Origin: Streptomyces chromofuscus
GTDB lineage: Bacteria; Actinomycetota; Actinomycetes; Streptomycetales; Streptomycetaceae
Reading direction: 5' to 3'
DNA: 64,000 nt
NCBI RefSeq assembly: GCF_015160875.1
Contig: NZ_CP063374.1
Location: forward strand, 496,001 to 560,000
Every line of letters begins with the position of its first letter. Positions within the stretch are counted from its first letter, which is position 1. Positions 1-8,448 of this stretch are shown here, one piece after another. The position numbers and the translations under genes were made by a program. The notes beneath the pieces are model-generated. The model made no database searches. It saw only the letters and a program-made list of their open reading frames with translations, and was not told the origin of the DNA.

Positions 1-10
1 CACCAGCGCC

Positions 11-523
11 GTGATCGTCTCGTGGGCGGCGATCGCGCTGCTCGCGCTGGTCGTCTCGGGACTGGTCAGGCAGGTGCACCAGTTGTCGCGCGCGCAGCCG
101 CACCAGCCGGGGCGCGTGGGCATCGCGTCCGGCGCGTCGGCGCCCGGGCTCGACGCACCCGGGCTCGACGGCATCGTCTCGGCGGACCGCACCACGCTGC
201 TGCTGTTCCTCTCCGCCGACTGCGGCACCTGCGTCCAGGTGCTCGCCGAGGCCGGCGCCTGGACCGCCCGCCAGGGCGGTGACGTCGCCCCGCGGGTGGT
301 CGGGCTCTACGCGGGCCCCGCACCGCGGTCCGGCGAGGGCGCCGTCCCGGTGCTGGGGGACCGTGCCGAGCTGTTCACGGCGTACGACATCCCCGCCACC
401 CCCTACGCGGTGGCCGTCGACGTCGGAGGCCGGATCGCGCGTTCGGAGCCGCTCGGCTCGCCCACCGCACTGCTGCGGTTGCTCGACGACCTTCACCCCG
501 CGACGCCGAGGAGCCTGCCATGA
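11..523 (+). CDS. MauD-like membrane-anchored thioredoxin-fold protein
   Basis: The 170-aa product has an N-terminal hydrophobic segment (about residues 3-18), a polar stretch, then a thioredoxin-like core with a CGTC pair near residue 71 and a cis-Pro region (DIPATPYAVAVD, about residues 124-135). This layout matches MauD/TlpA-type proteins, which help form disulfides in exported cysteine-rich proteins such as the methylamine dehydrogenase small subunit. It overlaps the next gene by 4 nt (ATGA), so the two are translationally coupled, and that next gene encodes a Tat-exported protein with 12 cysteines. The GTG at 11 lies at the window edge and the frame is open upstream, so the true start may be outside. 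The family call is inferred from fold and context. Confidence 0.6.
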   Translation: MIVSWAAIALLALVVSGLVRQVHQLSRAQPHQPGRVGIASGASAPGLDAPGLDGIVSADRTTLLLFLSADCGTCVQVLAEAGAWTARQGGDVAPRVVGLYAGPAPRSGEGAVPVLGDRAELFTAYDIPATPYAVAVDVGGRIARSEPLGSPTALLRLLDDLHPATPRSLP

Positions 524-1434
524 CATCGCTGGACGACGTGCCCACGCTGCGCCGGTCGGGAACCGGCGGGCGCTCCCGGACCAGGCGCGCGGTCCTGCCG
601 TCCTTCGCGCCACGCAGGCGTACGGTGCTGCAGGCGGCGACCGCCGTGGGCTTCGCCGCGCTGGGGGTGTTCCCCGCCGCCCGGAAGGCGTACGCAGACG
701 GCTACGACATCTGGACCGGTGCGTGCCCGAGTTACGCCGCGGACCACAACTGCTCCCCGGGCTGCGGGCCGAGCACCGTGTACGCCGACGCCTGCGTGAC
801 GTCGGGGACGAACACCGGCTTCCACCGCTCGGACGGTGTCACCTGGACGCTGCGGCCCAACCAGTGTTACGCCGGTACCTACGACGGCTGGCTCTGGGCC
901 TACAGCTCGGCCTGCGGCACGTGCGGCTGCGGCATCGAGCGGCGCTGCCACGACGGGTACCGCAACACCGGCTCGGGCTGGGTGAAGTCCATCTGCCGCT
1001 GGACCACCTCGTGCGGCTGCCCCGGCTCCGTCACCTGGCCGACCACGAGCCGCGGAGCCACCGGGCCCGACGTCCACACCGTGCAGCACCTGCTCACCTT
1101 CCACGGCCATCCGACGGACGTCGACGGCATCTTCGGGCCGGACACCGAGGCGAAGGTGGAGGAGTTCCAGTCGGCCAACGGACTGAGCCCCACGGGCAGC
1201 GTCGGCCCGGCCACCTGGCCCGTCCTGGTCGTCACCGTGCGGCAGGGAGACGTCAACGACGCCGTCCGGGGCGCCCAGCGACAGCTCAACAAGCACGGCT
1301 ACGCGCTCAACGTGGACGGCAACTTCGGCACGCTGACACGGCAGGCCGTCATCGCGTTCCAGACCCGGAACGGCCTGACCGCCGACGGCGTGGTCGGCCA
1401 GAACACCTGGCGCACACTGACCGGGACGGTGTAG
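520..1434 (+). CDS. Tat-exported 12-Cys protein (MADH small-subunit-like) with two peptidoglycan-binding domains
   Basis: 304 aa. A twin-arginine signal (RRRTVLQAA at about 32-40, hydrophobic run, cleavage near AYA-DG at 59-60) is followed by a 110-residue domain with 12 Cys (69, 78, 82, 92, 116, 132, 135, 137, 143, 159, 165, 167) and several Trp (65, 109, 124, 126, 154, 161, 173). Two PG_binding_1 repeats follow (about 180-240 and 245-304, each with a DGxFG core and a GxVGxxTW end). Twelve cysteines, a Tat signal, a Trp just before a Cys-Tyr pair (W109, C116-Y117) and a MauD-like upstream partner recall the TTQ-bearing methylamine dehydrogenase light chain. Enzyme activity is not shown: no large subunit is visible, and the wall-binding fusion is unusual for that family. 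Confidence 0.6.
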   Translation: MTSLDDVPTLRRSGTGGRSRTRRAVLPSFAPRRRTVLQAATAVGFAALGVFPAARKAYADGYDIWTGACPSYAADHNCSPGCGPSTVYADACVTSGTNTGFHRSDGVTWTLRPNQCYAGTYDGWLWAYSSACGTCGCGIERRCHDGYRNTGSGWVKSICRWTTSCGCPGSVTWPTTSRGATGPDVHTVQHLLTFHGHPTDVDGIFGPDTEAKVEEFQSANGLSPTGSVGPATWPVLVVTVRQGDVNDAVRGAQRQLNKHGYALNVDGNFGTLTRQAVIAFQTRNGLTADGVVGQNTWRTLTGTV

Positions 1435-1626
1435 GTGAGCGGCCCCGGCCGTCCCGTGGCCCGGCCGGGCGGCGTCCGGACTGCCGTACGGATGCGGCTC
1501 ACCGATCCGGCCCTGCCCGTGGTGGCCCTGGGGGCTGCGGCCGTCGCCGCCGCCCTGCACGCCCCCGTACTGACCTGGGCGATCACCGGAGGTCTGGCCG
1601 GCTACTCGCTCTCGGGCTCCGTTTGA
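1435..1626 (+). CDS. Small membrane ORF, possibly the 5' part of a split gene
   Basis: 63 aa starting at a GTG directly after the preceding stop. Residues about 28-58 are hydrophobic (one or two membrane segments). The ORF ends at a TGA at 1624-1626. The same frame then stays open for 20 codons to the GTG that starts the next membrane ORF. This may be a small subunit in its own right or the first part of a single membrane protein broken by an in-frame stop. The product family is not recognised. Its position right after the MauA-like gene suggests membership of the same operon. Confidence 0.4.
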   Translation: MSGPGRPVARPGGVRTAVRMRLTDPALPVVALGAAAVAAALHAPVLTWAITGGLAGYSLSGSV

Positions 1627-1686
1627 ACGCGCAACAGCGCGTTCGCGCTGGCCTCGCCAGGTTGGCGAGCGACGTACAGACAGGCA

Positions 1687-2202
1687 GTGGTCCTCGGCGT
1701 GTTCACCGTCGGCCTGCTCGTCGGCGGGGCGCTGACGGCCGCGGTGCTGTGGCTCCTGTCCGGTCTCTTCACTCCGGTTCCGGCCGGCGGGCGGCAAGGG
1801 CTGATCGTGGCCGCCGCGCTGCTCGCCGCGCTGCGCGACGCGGGCAAGCTGTCACTGAGGCTGCCGCAGAACGCCCGGCAGATACCGCAGGACGTGCTGC
1901 GCCGCCATCTGGCGCGTGGGGCGCTGCAGTTCGGTTTCGAGCTCGGCACGGGGGTGCGTACCTACGTCTCGGCGAGCGCGCCGTACGCGATGGCGGTCGC
2001 CGTGCTGCTGTCGGGAGGCTCCTGGGCGCCCGCCCTCGCCGCCGGCCTCGGCTTCGGCGCGGGCCGGGCTCTCACTCCGTCGCTGCGCAGGCTCTCGGGC
2101 GACGGGGAGCGCTGGGACGACCTGCTCGCACGGCGGCTGAGCGGGATGACCGTCGTGTGTTCCGCGCTGATCGGCGCTGCCGCCTGCGCGGTACTCCAGT
2201 AG
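1687..2202 (+). CDS. Membrane protein of unknown function
   Basis: 171 aa with hydrophobic segments at about 2-24, 38-50, 95-128 and near the C-terminus. A basic, amphipathic stretch (about 55-75) separates them. It lies in the same reading frame as the 63-aa ORF upstream, with one TGA and 20 sense codons between. No convincing ribosome site precedes the GTG at 1687, which supports the idea that an originally longer gene was interrupted. Codon use is typical of the region, so the reading frame itself looks real. No family recognised; it may belong to the Mau-like envelope operon by position. Confidence 0.5.
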   Translation: MVLGVFTVGLLVGGALTAAVLWLLSGLFTPVPAGGRQGLIVAAALLAALRDAGKLSLRLPQNARQIPQDVLRRHLARGALQFGFELGTGVRTYVSASAPYAMAVAVLLSGGSWAPALAAGLGFGAGRALTPSLRRLSGDGERWDDLLARRLSGMTVVCSALIGAAACAVLQ

Positions 2203-2419
2203 TCCCGCGGCCGACGGCGTCACGAGCGCTGGAGCTGCCACGGACCGGAGGGACGACACCTGCCACCCACCGGATGGCACAACAGCTGTTGCCTGCTCGC
2301 AGGTTGTGCCGGTGGTCTGGTCCTGTGGCAGCTGGTGACGGAGTGGACACGCCACGGTTGCGGCGTCAAACTCTGCTCAACCCCCTTGCGGGTCGCCAGG
2401 ATTCGAGGACGGAGACACG

Positions 2420-3154
2420 ATGCAACGACGTACGGTCCGACTGCTCCTCTCATTTGTCATGCTCATGGCTGCCACATTGGGCGGCGTGTTGGCCACGGCC
2501 GGCCCGGCCCAGGCCGACGAGTGCTACACCTGGAACCGCACCCTGTCCGAGGGCATGTCGGGCTCCGACGTCACCCAGCTGCAGATCCGGGTGGCCGGGC
2601 ACGTCGACTACGGCGAGATCCTCTCCATCGACGGCAACTTCGGCCCGCGGACCAAGGCCGCGGTCACCAAGTTCCAGCAGGCGTACGGGCTGTCGGCGGA
2701 CGGCGTCGCGGGCAGCCAGACGTTCAGCAAGATCTACGCGCTCCAGGACCCGGACTGCACGCCCATCCACTTCACCTACGCCGAGCTGAACAAGTGCAAC
2801 TCCGACTGGTCCGGTGGTGCGGTCAGCGCGGCGACGGCCAAGTCCAACGCCCTGCGCACCATGTGGAAGCTGGAGGCCATGCGGCGCATCATGGGCGACG
2901 TGCCGATCGTCGTGTCCAGCGGCTTCCGCTCGTACTCCTGCAACAGCGCGGTGGGCGGCGCCTCGAACAGCCGGCACCTGTACGGCGACGCCGCCGATCT
3001 CGTCGGCAGCCCGTCGTTCTGCCAGCTCGCGCAACGGGCCCGCTACCACGGCTTCGGCGGCATCTTCGGCCCCGGCTACCCCGGCCACGACGACCACACC
3101 CACGTGGACGGACGCACCAGCCGCTCCTGGTCCGCACCCAGCTGCGGCATCTGA
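2420..3154 (+). CDS. Secreted zinc D-Ala-D-Ala carboxypeptidase (M15) with peptidoglycan-binding domain
   Basis: 244 aa. A Sec signal peptide (about 1-32) ends at AQA. One PG_binding_1 domain (about 40-105, DGNFGPRTK core) is followed by an M15-type zinc peptidase domain. The expected ligands are visible: H186 and D193 in SRHLYGDAAD and H228 in DDHTHVDG. Several Cys (35, 113, 126, 174, 201) could form disulfides outside the cell. The family trims the terminal D-Ala from peptidoglycan stem peptides, like the Streptomyces albus G enzyme, which has the same N-terminal binding module. ATG at 2420 is preceded by GGAGAC. It lies between the Mau-like genes and two more peptidoglycan-binding proteins. 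Confidence 0.85.
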   Translation: MQRRTVRLLLSFVMLMAATLGGVLATAGPAQADECYTWNRTLSEGMSGSDVTQLQIRVAGHVDYGEILSIDGNFGPRTKAAVTKFQQAYGLSADGVAGSQTFSKIYALQDPDCTPIHFTYAELNKCNSDWSGGAVSAATAKSNALRTMWKLEAMRRIMGDVPIVVSSGFRSYSCNSAVGGASNSRHLYGDAADLVGSPSFCQLAQRARYHGFGGIFGPGYPGHDDHTHVDGRTSRSWSAPSCGI

Positions 3155-3289
3155 CCAGCGCACTCCCACCCGCACCGCGCGTCCCGGCACGAAGCGATCC
3201 ACCGTGCCGGGACGTTGCTCGCCCGGCACGGAGCAGACGCGTCGTGCCGCTCCCCCTCGCTCTCCCCCGCACCGAGTAGGAGTGCCCTG

Positions 3290-5038
3290 ATGTCGTCCCG
3301 CAACCGCCGGCGCGTCCGCGCCGGAACGGCCTTACTCGCGGTGCTCGCCGGTATCGGCGCGTTGGCCGCCCCCGCGACCGCCCAGGCGGATTCCCCACCC
3401 GAGAACCGGCGGACCGTCACCTACCACGGCTACAGCGTCGACGTGCCCACCGACTGGCAGGTGGTCGATCTGGCCGAGAACCCGCGCGCCTGCCTCCGCC
3501 TCGACAGACCCGCCGTCTACCTGGGTCGGCCCGCCGACCAGAACGACTGCCCCGCACGGGTCGTCGGCCGTACGGCGGGCATCGTCGTCGAGCCCATCAC
3601 CGCCCGCTCCGCCGGGCAGGCGACGGCGGCGACGGCGCGGGCACCGCGCGGCAAGGCCACCGCCCCGTCCGCCGCGTCCCGCAGCGACACCATCCAGATC
3701 GCGGTCGAGGACGCCGGGGTCCTGGTCACCGCCGCCCACACCCCGGCCACCGAGAGCCTGGTGCGCGAGGTTCTCGCCTCGGCCGAGCTCACCGCCGGCG
3801 CCGAGCGCACCGAGCTGCCCGACTCCGGACAACGCTCCGACGCCGCGCCGCTGGCCGCGGCCGGGCCGCAACCGGGCTCCTACCTGGGCAAGGGCTTCGA
3901 CGCCTGCACCGCGCCCTCGCAAGCCGCCATGAACGCCTGGCAGTCCAGCTCGCCGTACAGCGCCGTCGGCGTCTACATCAGCGGTTCCTTCCGCGGCTGC
4001 GCCCAGCCGAATCTGACCGCGACCTGGGTGACCAACCAGACCAACAACGGCTGGCGCCTGATCCCCATCGACGTCGGCCGTCAGGCGCCGTGCACCAGCT
4101 ACTCGCTGAAAATGTCCACCGACCCGGCCACGGCCAAGTCCCAGGGTGTCACCGCGGCCGCCGGCGCCGTCAGCGCCGCGTCGAGCCTCGGCATCCCGCC
4201 GGGCAGCGCGATCTACAGCGATATCGAGGCGTACACCTCGACCACTTCCTGCAAAGCGGCCGTGCTGTCGTACCTGTCCGGCTGGACCGAGCGGCTGCAC
4301 AGCAGCGGCTACCTGTCGGGCTTCTACTCCAGCGCCGCCTCCGGCATCAGGGACGCCGCCAGCGAGTACAACAACACCGCCTACACGCGCGTCGACCACA
4401 TCTTCTACGCCTGGTGGAACGGCGCCGCCGACACCAACACCGGTACCTACGTGCCGTCCACGTACTGGTCCAACCACCAGCGCATCCACCAGTACGTCGG
4501 CGAGGTCACCGAGTCCTACGGCGGCTACTCGATCAACATCGACCGCGACTACCTCGACGTGGGCACCGGCACCCCGCCGCCGCCCGGCTGCACCGGCGTG
4601 AACCTCAACTTCACCGCGTACACCACCGTCCAGAGCGGCTCGACCGGTGACCTGGTCAAGGCCGCCCAGTGCCTGTTGCAGGCCGCCGGCTACGACCCGG
4701 GCACACCGGACGGGATCTTCGGCCCCGACACCGCCACCGCCACCAGGAACTTCCAGTCCAGCAGGGGGCTCTCGGCGGACGGCGTGGTCGGCCCGAGGAC
4801 CTGGACCGCGCTGCTGTCCCGGGGAACCACCCCGACCCTCCAGAACGGCTCGACGGGAGAGGCCGTCACCCGTCTGCAGCGCTCCCTGACCGCCGCGCTC
4901 GGCCGGACCGTCGCCATCGACGGCATCTTCGGCTCGGGCACCACCCAGGCCGTACGCGACTACCAGTCCTCGCGCGGGCTGGGCGTCGACGGCATCGTCG
5001 GCCCCGCCACCTGGGGCGCCCTCCAGTCAGGAAAGTGA
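3290..5038 (+). CDS. Secreted DUF1906 glycoside-hydrolase-like protein with two peptidoglycan-binding domains
   Basis: 582 aa. I chose the ATG at 3290 because it has TAGGAG upstream and begins a clean signal peptide (about 1-33, ending AQA); the frame is open further upstream. After a 170-residue N-terminal region comes a DUF1906 (Rv2525c-like, glycoside-hydrolase-like TIM barrel) domain. It begins at GKGFDACTAPS and contains YSDIEAY, FYSS and INIDRDYLD motifs, where the acidic residues are the likely catalytic ones. Two PG_binding_1 domains follow, each ending GVVGPRTW or GIVGPATW. It probably acts on cell-wall glycan; the substrate is unknown. The gap to the next gene is 10 bp, so the two are probably co-transcribed. 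Confidence 0.8.
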   Translation: MSSRNRRRVRAGTALLAVLAGIGALAAPATAQADSPPENRRTVTYHGYSVDVPTDWQVVDLAENPRACLRLDRPAVYLGRPADQNDCPARVVGRTAGIVVEPITARSAGQATAATARAPRGKATAPSAASRSDTIQIAVEDAGVLVTAAHTPATESLVREVLASAELTAGAERTELPDSGQRSDAAPLAAAGPQPGSYLGKGFDACTAPSQAAMNAWQSSSPYSAVGVYISGSFRGCAQPNLTATWVTNQTNNGWRLIPIDVGRQAPCTSYSLKMSTDPATAKSQGVTAAAGAVSAASSLGIPPGSAIYSDIEAYTSTTSCKAAVLSYLSGWTERLHSSGYLSGFYSSAASGIRDAASEYNNTAYTRVDHIFYAWWNGAADTNTGTYVPSTYWSNHQRIHQYVGEVTESYGGYSINIDRDYLDVGTGTPPPPGCTGVNLNFTAYTTVQSGSTGDLVKAAQCLLQAAGYDPGTPDGIFGPDTATATRNFQSSRGLSADGVVGPRTWTALLSRGTTPTLQNGSTGEAVTRLQRSLTAALGRTVAIDGIFGSGTTQAVRDYQSSRGLGVDGIVGPATWGALQSGK

Positions 5039-5048
5039 GGAAGGGCTC

Positions 5049-5987
5049 ATGAGACAACTCTGGCGCGTCATCGCGCTGTTCGCCGCGGTGGCCGGTCTGC
5101 TCCTCGGAGCGGGCATCCCCGCGCAGGCCTTCTCCCAGGCCGCGTTCCCGCTGACGAGCAACGGCAACCGGGGCACCGACGTCGTCGCGCTGCAGCACCT
5201 GCTCGCCGCACACGGCCGCACCGTGGCCGTGGACGGCGTCTTCGGCTCCGGCACGCACAGCGCCGTCGTCGGCTTCCAGCAGTCCAAGGGTCTGACCGCG
5301 GACGGCATCGTCGGCCCCGCCACCTGGGGCGCGCTCGCCATCACCGTGCGCCAGGGTGACAACGGGCCCGCCGTGAAGGCCGTCCAGGCGCTGCTCAACG
5401 CGAAGCGGGGCGCCGGCCTCTCGGTGGACGGAGCCTTCGGACCCGCCACGTACACGGCGGTCCGCACCTTCCAGTCGCACGCCGGGATCGGCGTGGACGG
5501 CATCGTCGGACCGACCACGTGGAAGAACCTGCTGTGGCACTTCGAGAACATCGACTTCGGCCCGGGCACGATGTGCGCGCAGAGCCCCGACGGCAACGCG
5601 AACGCCCACTGGGCGACAGCGGGCGCCGTCGGGCAGCTCGAAGCCGCCGCCGCCACCTTCGCCGGCACGGGCAACGGCAGACTGCCGGTCGGCGACGCGA
5701 GCTTCGAGCACGGTGGGGACATACCCGGCCACGCCAGCCATGAGGTCGGGCTGGACATCGACGTGTGGCCGATCCGCACCGACTCGGCGCAGTGCACCGC
5801 CGGACGCATCACCTGGCAGTCGTCGACGTACGACCGCGCGGCCACCCGCCGGCTCGTGCAGGAGATCCGGGCGAAGGCCCCCGGCCATGTCGAGTTGATC
5901 TTCTTCAACGACCCGCAGCTGATCTCGGAAGGCCTGACCACGAGCTACCCGAACCACGACAATCACCTGCACATCCGCTACCGCTAG
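5049..5987 (+). CDS. Secreted murein endopeptidase-like protein (M74/MepA type) with two peptidoglycan-binding domains
   Basis: 312 aa. A signal peptide (about 1-27) is followed by two PG_binding_1 domains (about 36-97 and 99-160) and a C-terminal metallopeptidase domain. Zinc-binding residues typical of penicillin-insensitive murein endopeptidases are visible: H221 and H228 in the HGGDIPGHASHEVGLD segment, D236/D238 in LDIDVW, and H303/H306/H308 in NHDNHLHIR at the very end. The family cuts peptide cross-links in peptidoglycan. ATG at 5049 has GAGGAAGGG upstream. This is the last gene of the envelope cluster, and a strong terminator hairpin follows. Confidence 0.8.
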   Translation: MRQLWRVIALFAAVAGLLLGAGIPAQAFSQAAFPLTSNGNRGTDVVALQHLLAAHGRTVAVDGVFGSGTHSAVVGFQQSKGLTADGIVGPATWGALAITVRQGDNGPAVKAVQALLNAKRGAGLSVDGAFGPATYTAVRTFQSHAGIGVDGIVGPTTWKNLLWHFENIDFGPGTMCAQSPDGNANAHWATAGAVGQLEAAAATFAGTGNGRLPVGDASFEHGGDIPGHASHEVGLDIDVWPIRTDSAQCTAGRITWQSSTYDRAATRRLVQEIRAKAPGHVELIFFNDPQLISEGLTTSYPNHDNHLHIRYR

Positions 5988-5996
5988 GCACCCGTG

Positions 5997-6029
5997 CGCG
6001 GGCCCGTCGCCTCCACGCACGGGCCCGCG
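5997..6029 (+). terminator. Terminator hairpin after the peptidoglycan-binding gene cluster
   Basis: Perfect 11-bp arms (5997-6007 and 6019-6029, CGCGGGCCCGT and its complement) with an 11-nt loop lie 10 nt past the endopeptidase stop codon. No T-run follows, as is usual in Streptomyces. Confidence 0.7.
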
Positions 6030-6135
6030 GACGTACGGCCCCGCAACCGACCGCGGCGCTCCCCGCATCACGAGCGCCGCGCCGGCCGCGTGACGAGTAG
6101 GGCTACTGCCGGACCACGGCGGGCATCATGTCGAC

Positions 6136-6633
6136 GTGGCTGCTCCCCACTCTCCGCCGCTCGCCGTCGACGACCGCGGCAATGCCCTGGTCTCCTTCGT
6201 CCCGGGAGCGGAGGACGAGCCGCCCGGTGACGCGCCCCTGCCCTTAGCACTGATGGCCCTGTGGCACCGCGACCGCGTCCTGATGACCTTCAACCGGTTC
6301 CGACAGGCCTGGGAACTGCCAGGCGGTCTGATCGACCCGGGTGAGACGCCTCGCCGAGCGGCCGCGCGGGAGTTGCTGGAGGAGACCGGACACGTGTCCG
6401 GAGGGCGGATCCGCTTCGTCGGCTTCGCCCGCTTCACTCTGGCGCCCGACCAGCGGGCCGAGTACGGCGCGCTGTTCACGGGGCAGGGCGCCGACGTGTC
6501 GCAGTCGTTCCAGCCCAACGACGAGATCGCGGCCGTCCGGTGGTGGGACCTCCGGGCGTCCTTGCCGGGGGCGCTCCAGCCGCTGGACGCCCACCTCGCG
6601 GAGCTCAGCCGCAGCGCGCCGCCGAGCACGTGA
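6136..6633 (+). CDS. Nudix hydrolase
   Basis: 165 aa. The complete Nudix box GX5EX7REUXEEXGU is visible from G64 to H86 (LPGGLIDPGET, then RELLEETGH). Such enzymes hydrolyse nucleoside diphosphates linked to another group; the substrate cannot be read from sequence. The GTG at 6136 gives a natural N-terminus (MAAPHSPPLAVDD), though the ribosome site is weak. It sits alone after a terminator and is convergent with the methyltransferase gene. Confidence 0.8.
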   Translation: MAAPHSPPLAVDDRGNALVSFVPGAEDEPPGDAPLPLALMALWHRDRVLMTFNRFRQAWELPGGLIDPGETPRRAAARELLEETGHVSGGRIRFVGFARFTLAPDQRAEYGALFTGQGADVSQSFQPNDEIAAVRWWDLRASLPGALQPLDAHLAELSRSAPPST

Positions 6634-6669
6634 AGCCCGCTCCCCGGTCGTGGCGGGCACCACCGCGCG

Positions 6670-7512
6670 TCAAGGCGCACGGCGACGGCGCCCTGAGGGA
6701 GCCGCTCGTGCGACCCGCAGCTCCGTGAGGTACCGCTTGGTGACCCGGCCTCCGTACCGTCTGTCGATCAGCCCGGCGATGCACTCCAGCAGTCCGTCCC
6801 TGGCCTCCGGCGGCAGCGCCCGATGGCCGGAGTAGGTCCGCAGCACCTCCAGGTACTCCGCCGTGCTGTACGTCAGATCCCACGCGTAGCGCCGGAAGAC
6901 GACGGGACCGAACCGGCCGCTGCGTGCGACCTCATCCGCGTGGTCCGAGGTGTCGACGTCCTGCGGGGAGGGAAGCCGCAGCCCCGGTGGGGTGGCCGGA
7001 TCGAAACGCTCGTAACACTCCTGAACCTCGACGAAGAACTCCGCGCTGCCGCCCGCCACATGCTGCGTGGCGACCACGGCGAGGGCGCCACCGGGCCGCA
7101 GCGCGTCAGCGGCCTTCGTCATCCGCACCGCCGGGTCGATCCAGTGAAACGCCGTCGCCGAGACGACCGCGTCGAACGGCTCCTGCGGCAGGGGCCAGGT
7201 CTCGAAGTCCGCCGTCACGATCTCCACCGCCGCGAACCCGGCCAGGTTGCGGCGCGCGACGGCGGCCATGTCCGCGCCCAGTTCGACGGCGGTGATCCGG
7301 CAGCCGCGCTCGGCGAGCGGCAAGGTCGCCTGGCCGGTGCCCGGCCCCACCTCGAGGACATGACAGCCGGGTTCGATGCCCGCCACCTCGGTGAGGTCGT
7401 CGAACAACTCCGGCGGATACCCGGGCCTGGCCCGGTCGTACAGCTCGGCGTCCTCGTCGAAGGTCCGACTCAACCGCACACGACGCGTTTCGTCGGGGGT
7501 GTCGTCGCGCAT
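6670..7512 (-). CDS. Class I SAM-dependent methyltransferase
   Basis: 280 aa. SAM-binding motif I is HVLEVGPGTGQ (about 51-61). The acidic end of strand beta-2 (VELGAD), then the ADFE and FDAVVSATAFHWID segments, fit the methyltransferase_11/25 families, and LRPGGALAVV is the post-motif loop. The N-terminal FDEDAELYDRARPGYP segment is typical of family members that act on small molecules. The substrate is unknown and the neighbours give no clue. ATG at 7512. Confidence 0.8.
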   Translation of the reverse strand: MRDDTPDETRRVRLSRTFDEDAELYDRARPGYPPELFDDLTEVAGIEPGCHVLEVGPGTGQATLPLAERGCRITAVELGADMAAVARRNLAGFAAVEIVTADFETWPLPQEPFDAVVSATAFHWIDPAVRMTKAADALRPGGALAVVATQHVAGGSAEFFVEVQECYERFDPATPPGLRLPSPQDVDTSDHADEVARSGRFGPVVFRRYAWDLTYSTAEYLEVLRTYSGHRALPPEARDGLLECIAGLIDRRYGGRVTKRYLTELRVARAAPSGRRRRAP

Positions 7513-7597
7513 GACAGCACCCTAGTGCCGCGGCAGGCATTCACCCCGTCGCGACGACCGGCACGCCCTCTCGCCGCACCGGCCGGGCCGCACCTGG

Positions 7598-7780
7598 TCA
7601 CCGGTCCACGTCCTGCACGAGGGCGGCGGCGGCCGCCCCGAACCGCAGGACCGCGTCGACTACGTCCTCCACCGCGGTCTGCGGGTTCTCGACGCGCGGA
7701 CGTACGTGGCCGGTACCCCGCGGGCCGGCCGGCGACGACTGGCCGTCCGACCACGCAGCGGTCATCACGACGTTCGCCAT
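7598..7780 (-). CDS. Possible small hypothetical protein or gene remnant
   Basis: About 60 aa if started at ATG 7780 (a GTG at 7813 would add 11). Third codon positions are mostly G or C, so the frame looks coding, and the C-terminal half (TAVEDVVDAVLRFGAAAAALVQDVDR region) could form one helix. No motif, signal or family is recognised and no clear ribosome site is seen. It may be the 3' remnant of a larger gene. Confidence 0.25.
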   Translation of the reverse strand: MANVVMTAAWSDGQSSPAGPRGTGHVRPRVENPQTAVEDVVDAVLRFGAAAAALVQDVDR

Positions 7781-7842
7781 GCCCGACGCGCAGTGAACGG
7801 CGCGACCGGGCACCCGGGTTCACATGCGCAGAGCGCGCCGTG

Positions 7843-8289
7843 TCATGCGGCCGGGCCGGACAAGCGGACCTCGTCCGCGGCGGTACGGCCCCGACGGGCC
7901 CGTCCTGTCACCGACAGGGCGCCCGGCCCGAAGAAGACCAGCAGCAGGAAGCCCCAGCAGAACAGCGCGGGCGACAGACCACCGTTCTGCAGAGGGAACA
8001 GCCCGTCCTTCTGGTGCTCGGTGAAGTAGGCGAACGCCATGATCCCCGAGCTGACGAAGGCGGCGCTGCGCGTGCCCACCCCGAACAGGACAAGAACACC
8101 GCACACCAACTCGATCACCCCGGCGTACCAGAACGGCCAGTCACCCACCGGGCTCGCCTCGCGGCCCAGCACACCGAAGACGGTGGCGGCGCCCTCACTG
8201 GTGAACAGCAGGCCAAGGACGATCCGATACGCGCCGAGTACGAGGGGCTGGTAGCCGGTCAGTCGGTCGTTCATTCTTGCGGTGCTCAT
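7843..8289 (-). CDS. DoxX family membrane protein
   Basis: 148 aa with four predicted membrane segments, including RIVLGLLFTSEG near the N-terminus, VIELVCGVLVLFG, and FCWGFLLLVFFGPGALS near the end. This is the usual DoxX layout and length. DoxX proteins are small membrane proteins linked to quinone or thiol redox functions; the exact role is not predictable. ATG at 8289 follows GAGGAGTACTCACCC. It is monocistronic by spacing. Confidence 0.75.
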   Translation of the reverse strand: MSTARMNDRLTGYQPLVLGAYRIVLGLLFTSEGAATVFGVLGREASPVGDWPFWYAGVIELVCGVLVLFGVGTRSAAFVSSGIMAFAYFTEHQKDGLFPLQNGGLSPALFCWGFLLLVFFGPGALSVTGRARRGRTAADEVRLSGPAA

Positions 8290-8448
8290 GGGTGAGTACT
8301 CCTCGAACCAGTACGTGCGTCGCCGAGCGACGCAGGCGGGGCGGGACCAGCCCCTCCCCCACTGACTACGTCCGCGCCGGCCGGTTGACTCACCGCGACA
8401 CCCGGCCGGCCGACGTGGTGGGCGACGGAAGCGACGTCCGACGCGTCG

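Noticed and set aside
279..2789. 836-aa open frame overlapping the envelope cluster
   Set aside because: It is an out-of-frame shadow: very Arg/Pro/Ala-rich, no family, and it overlaps several genes with signal peptides and known domains.
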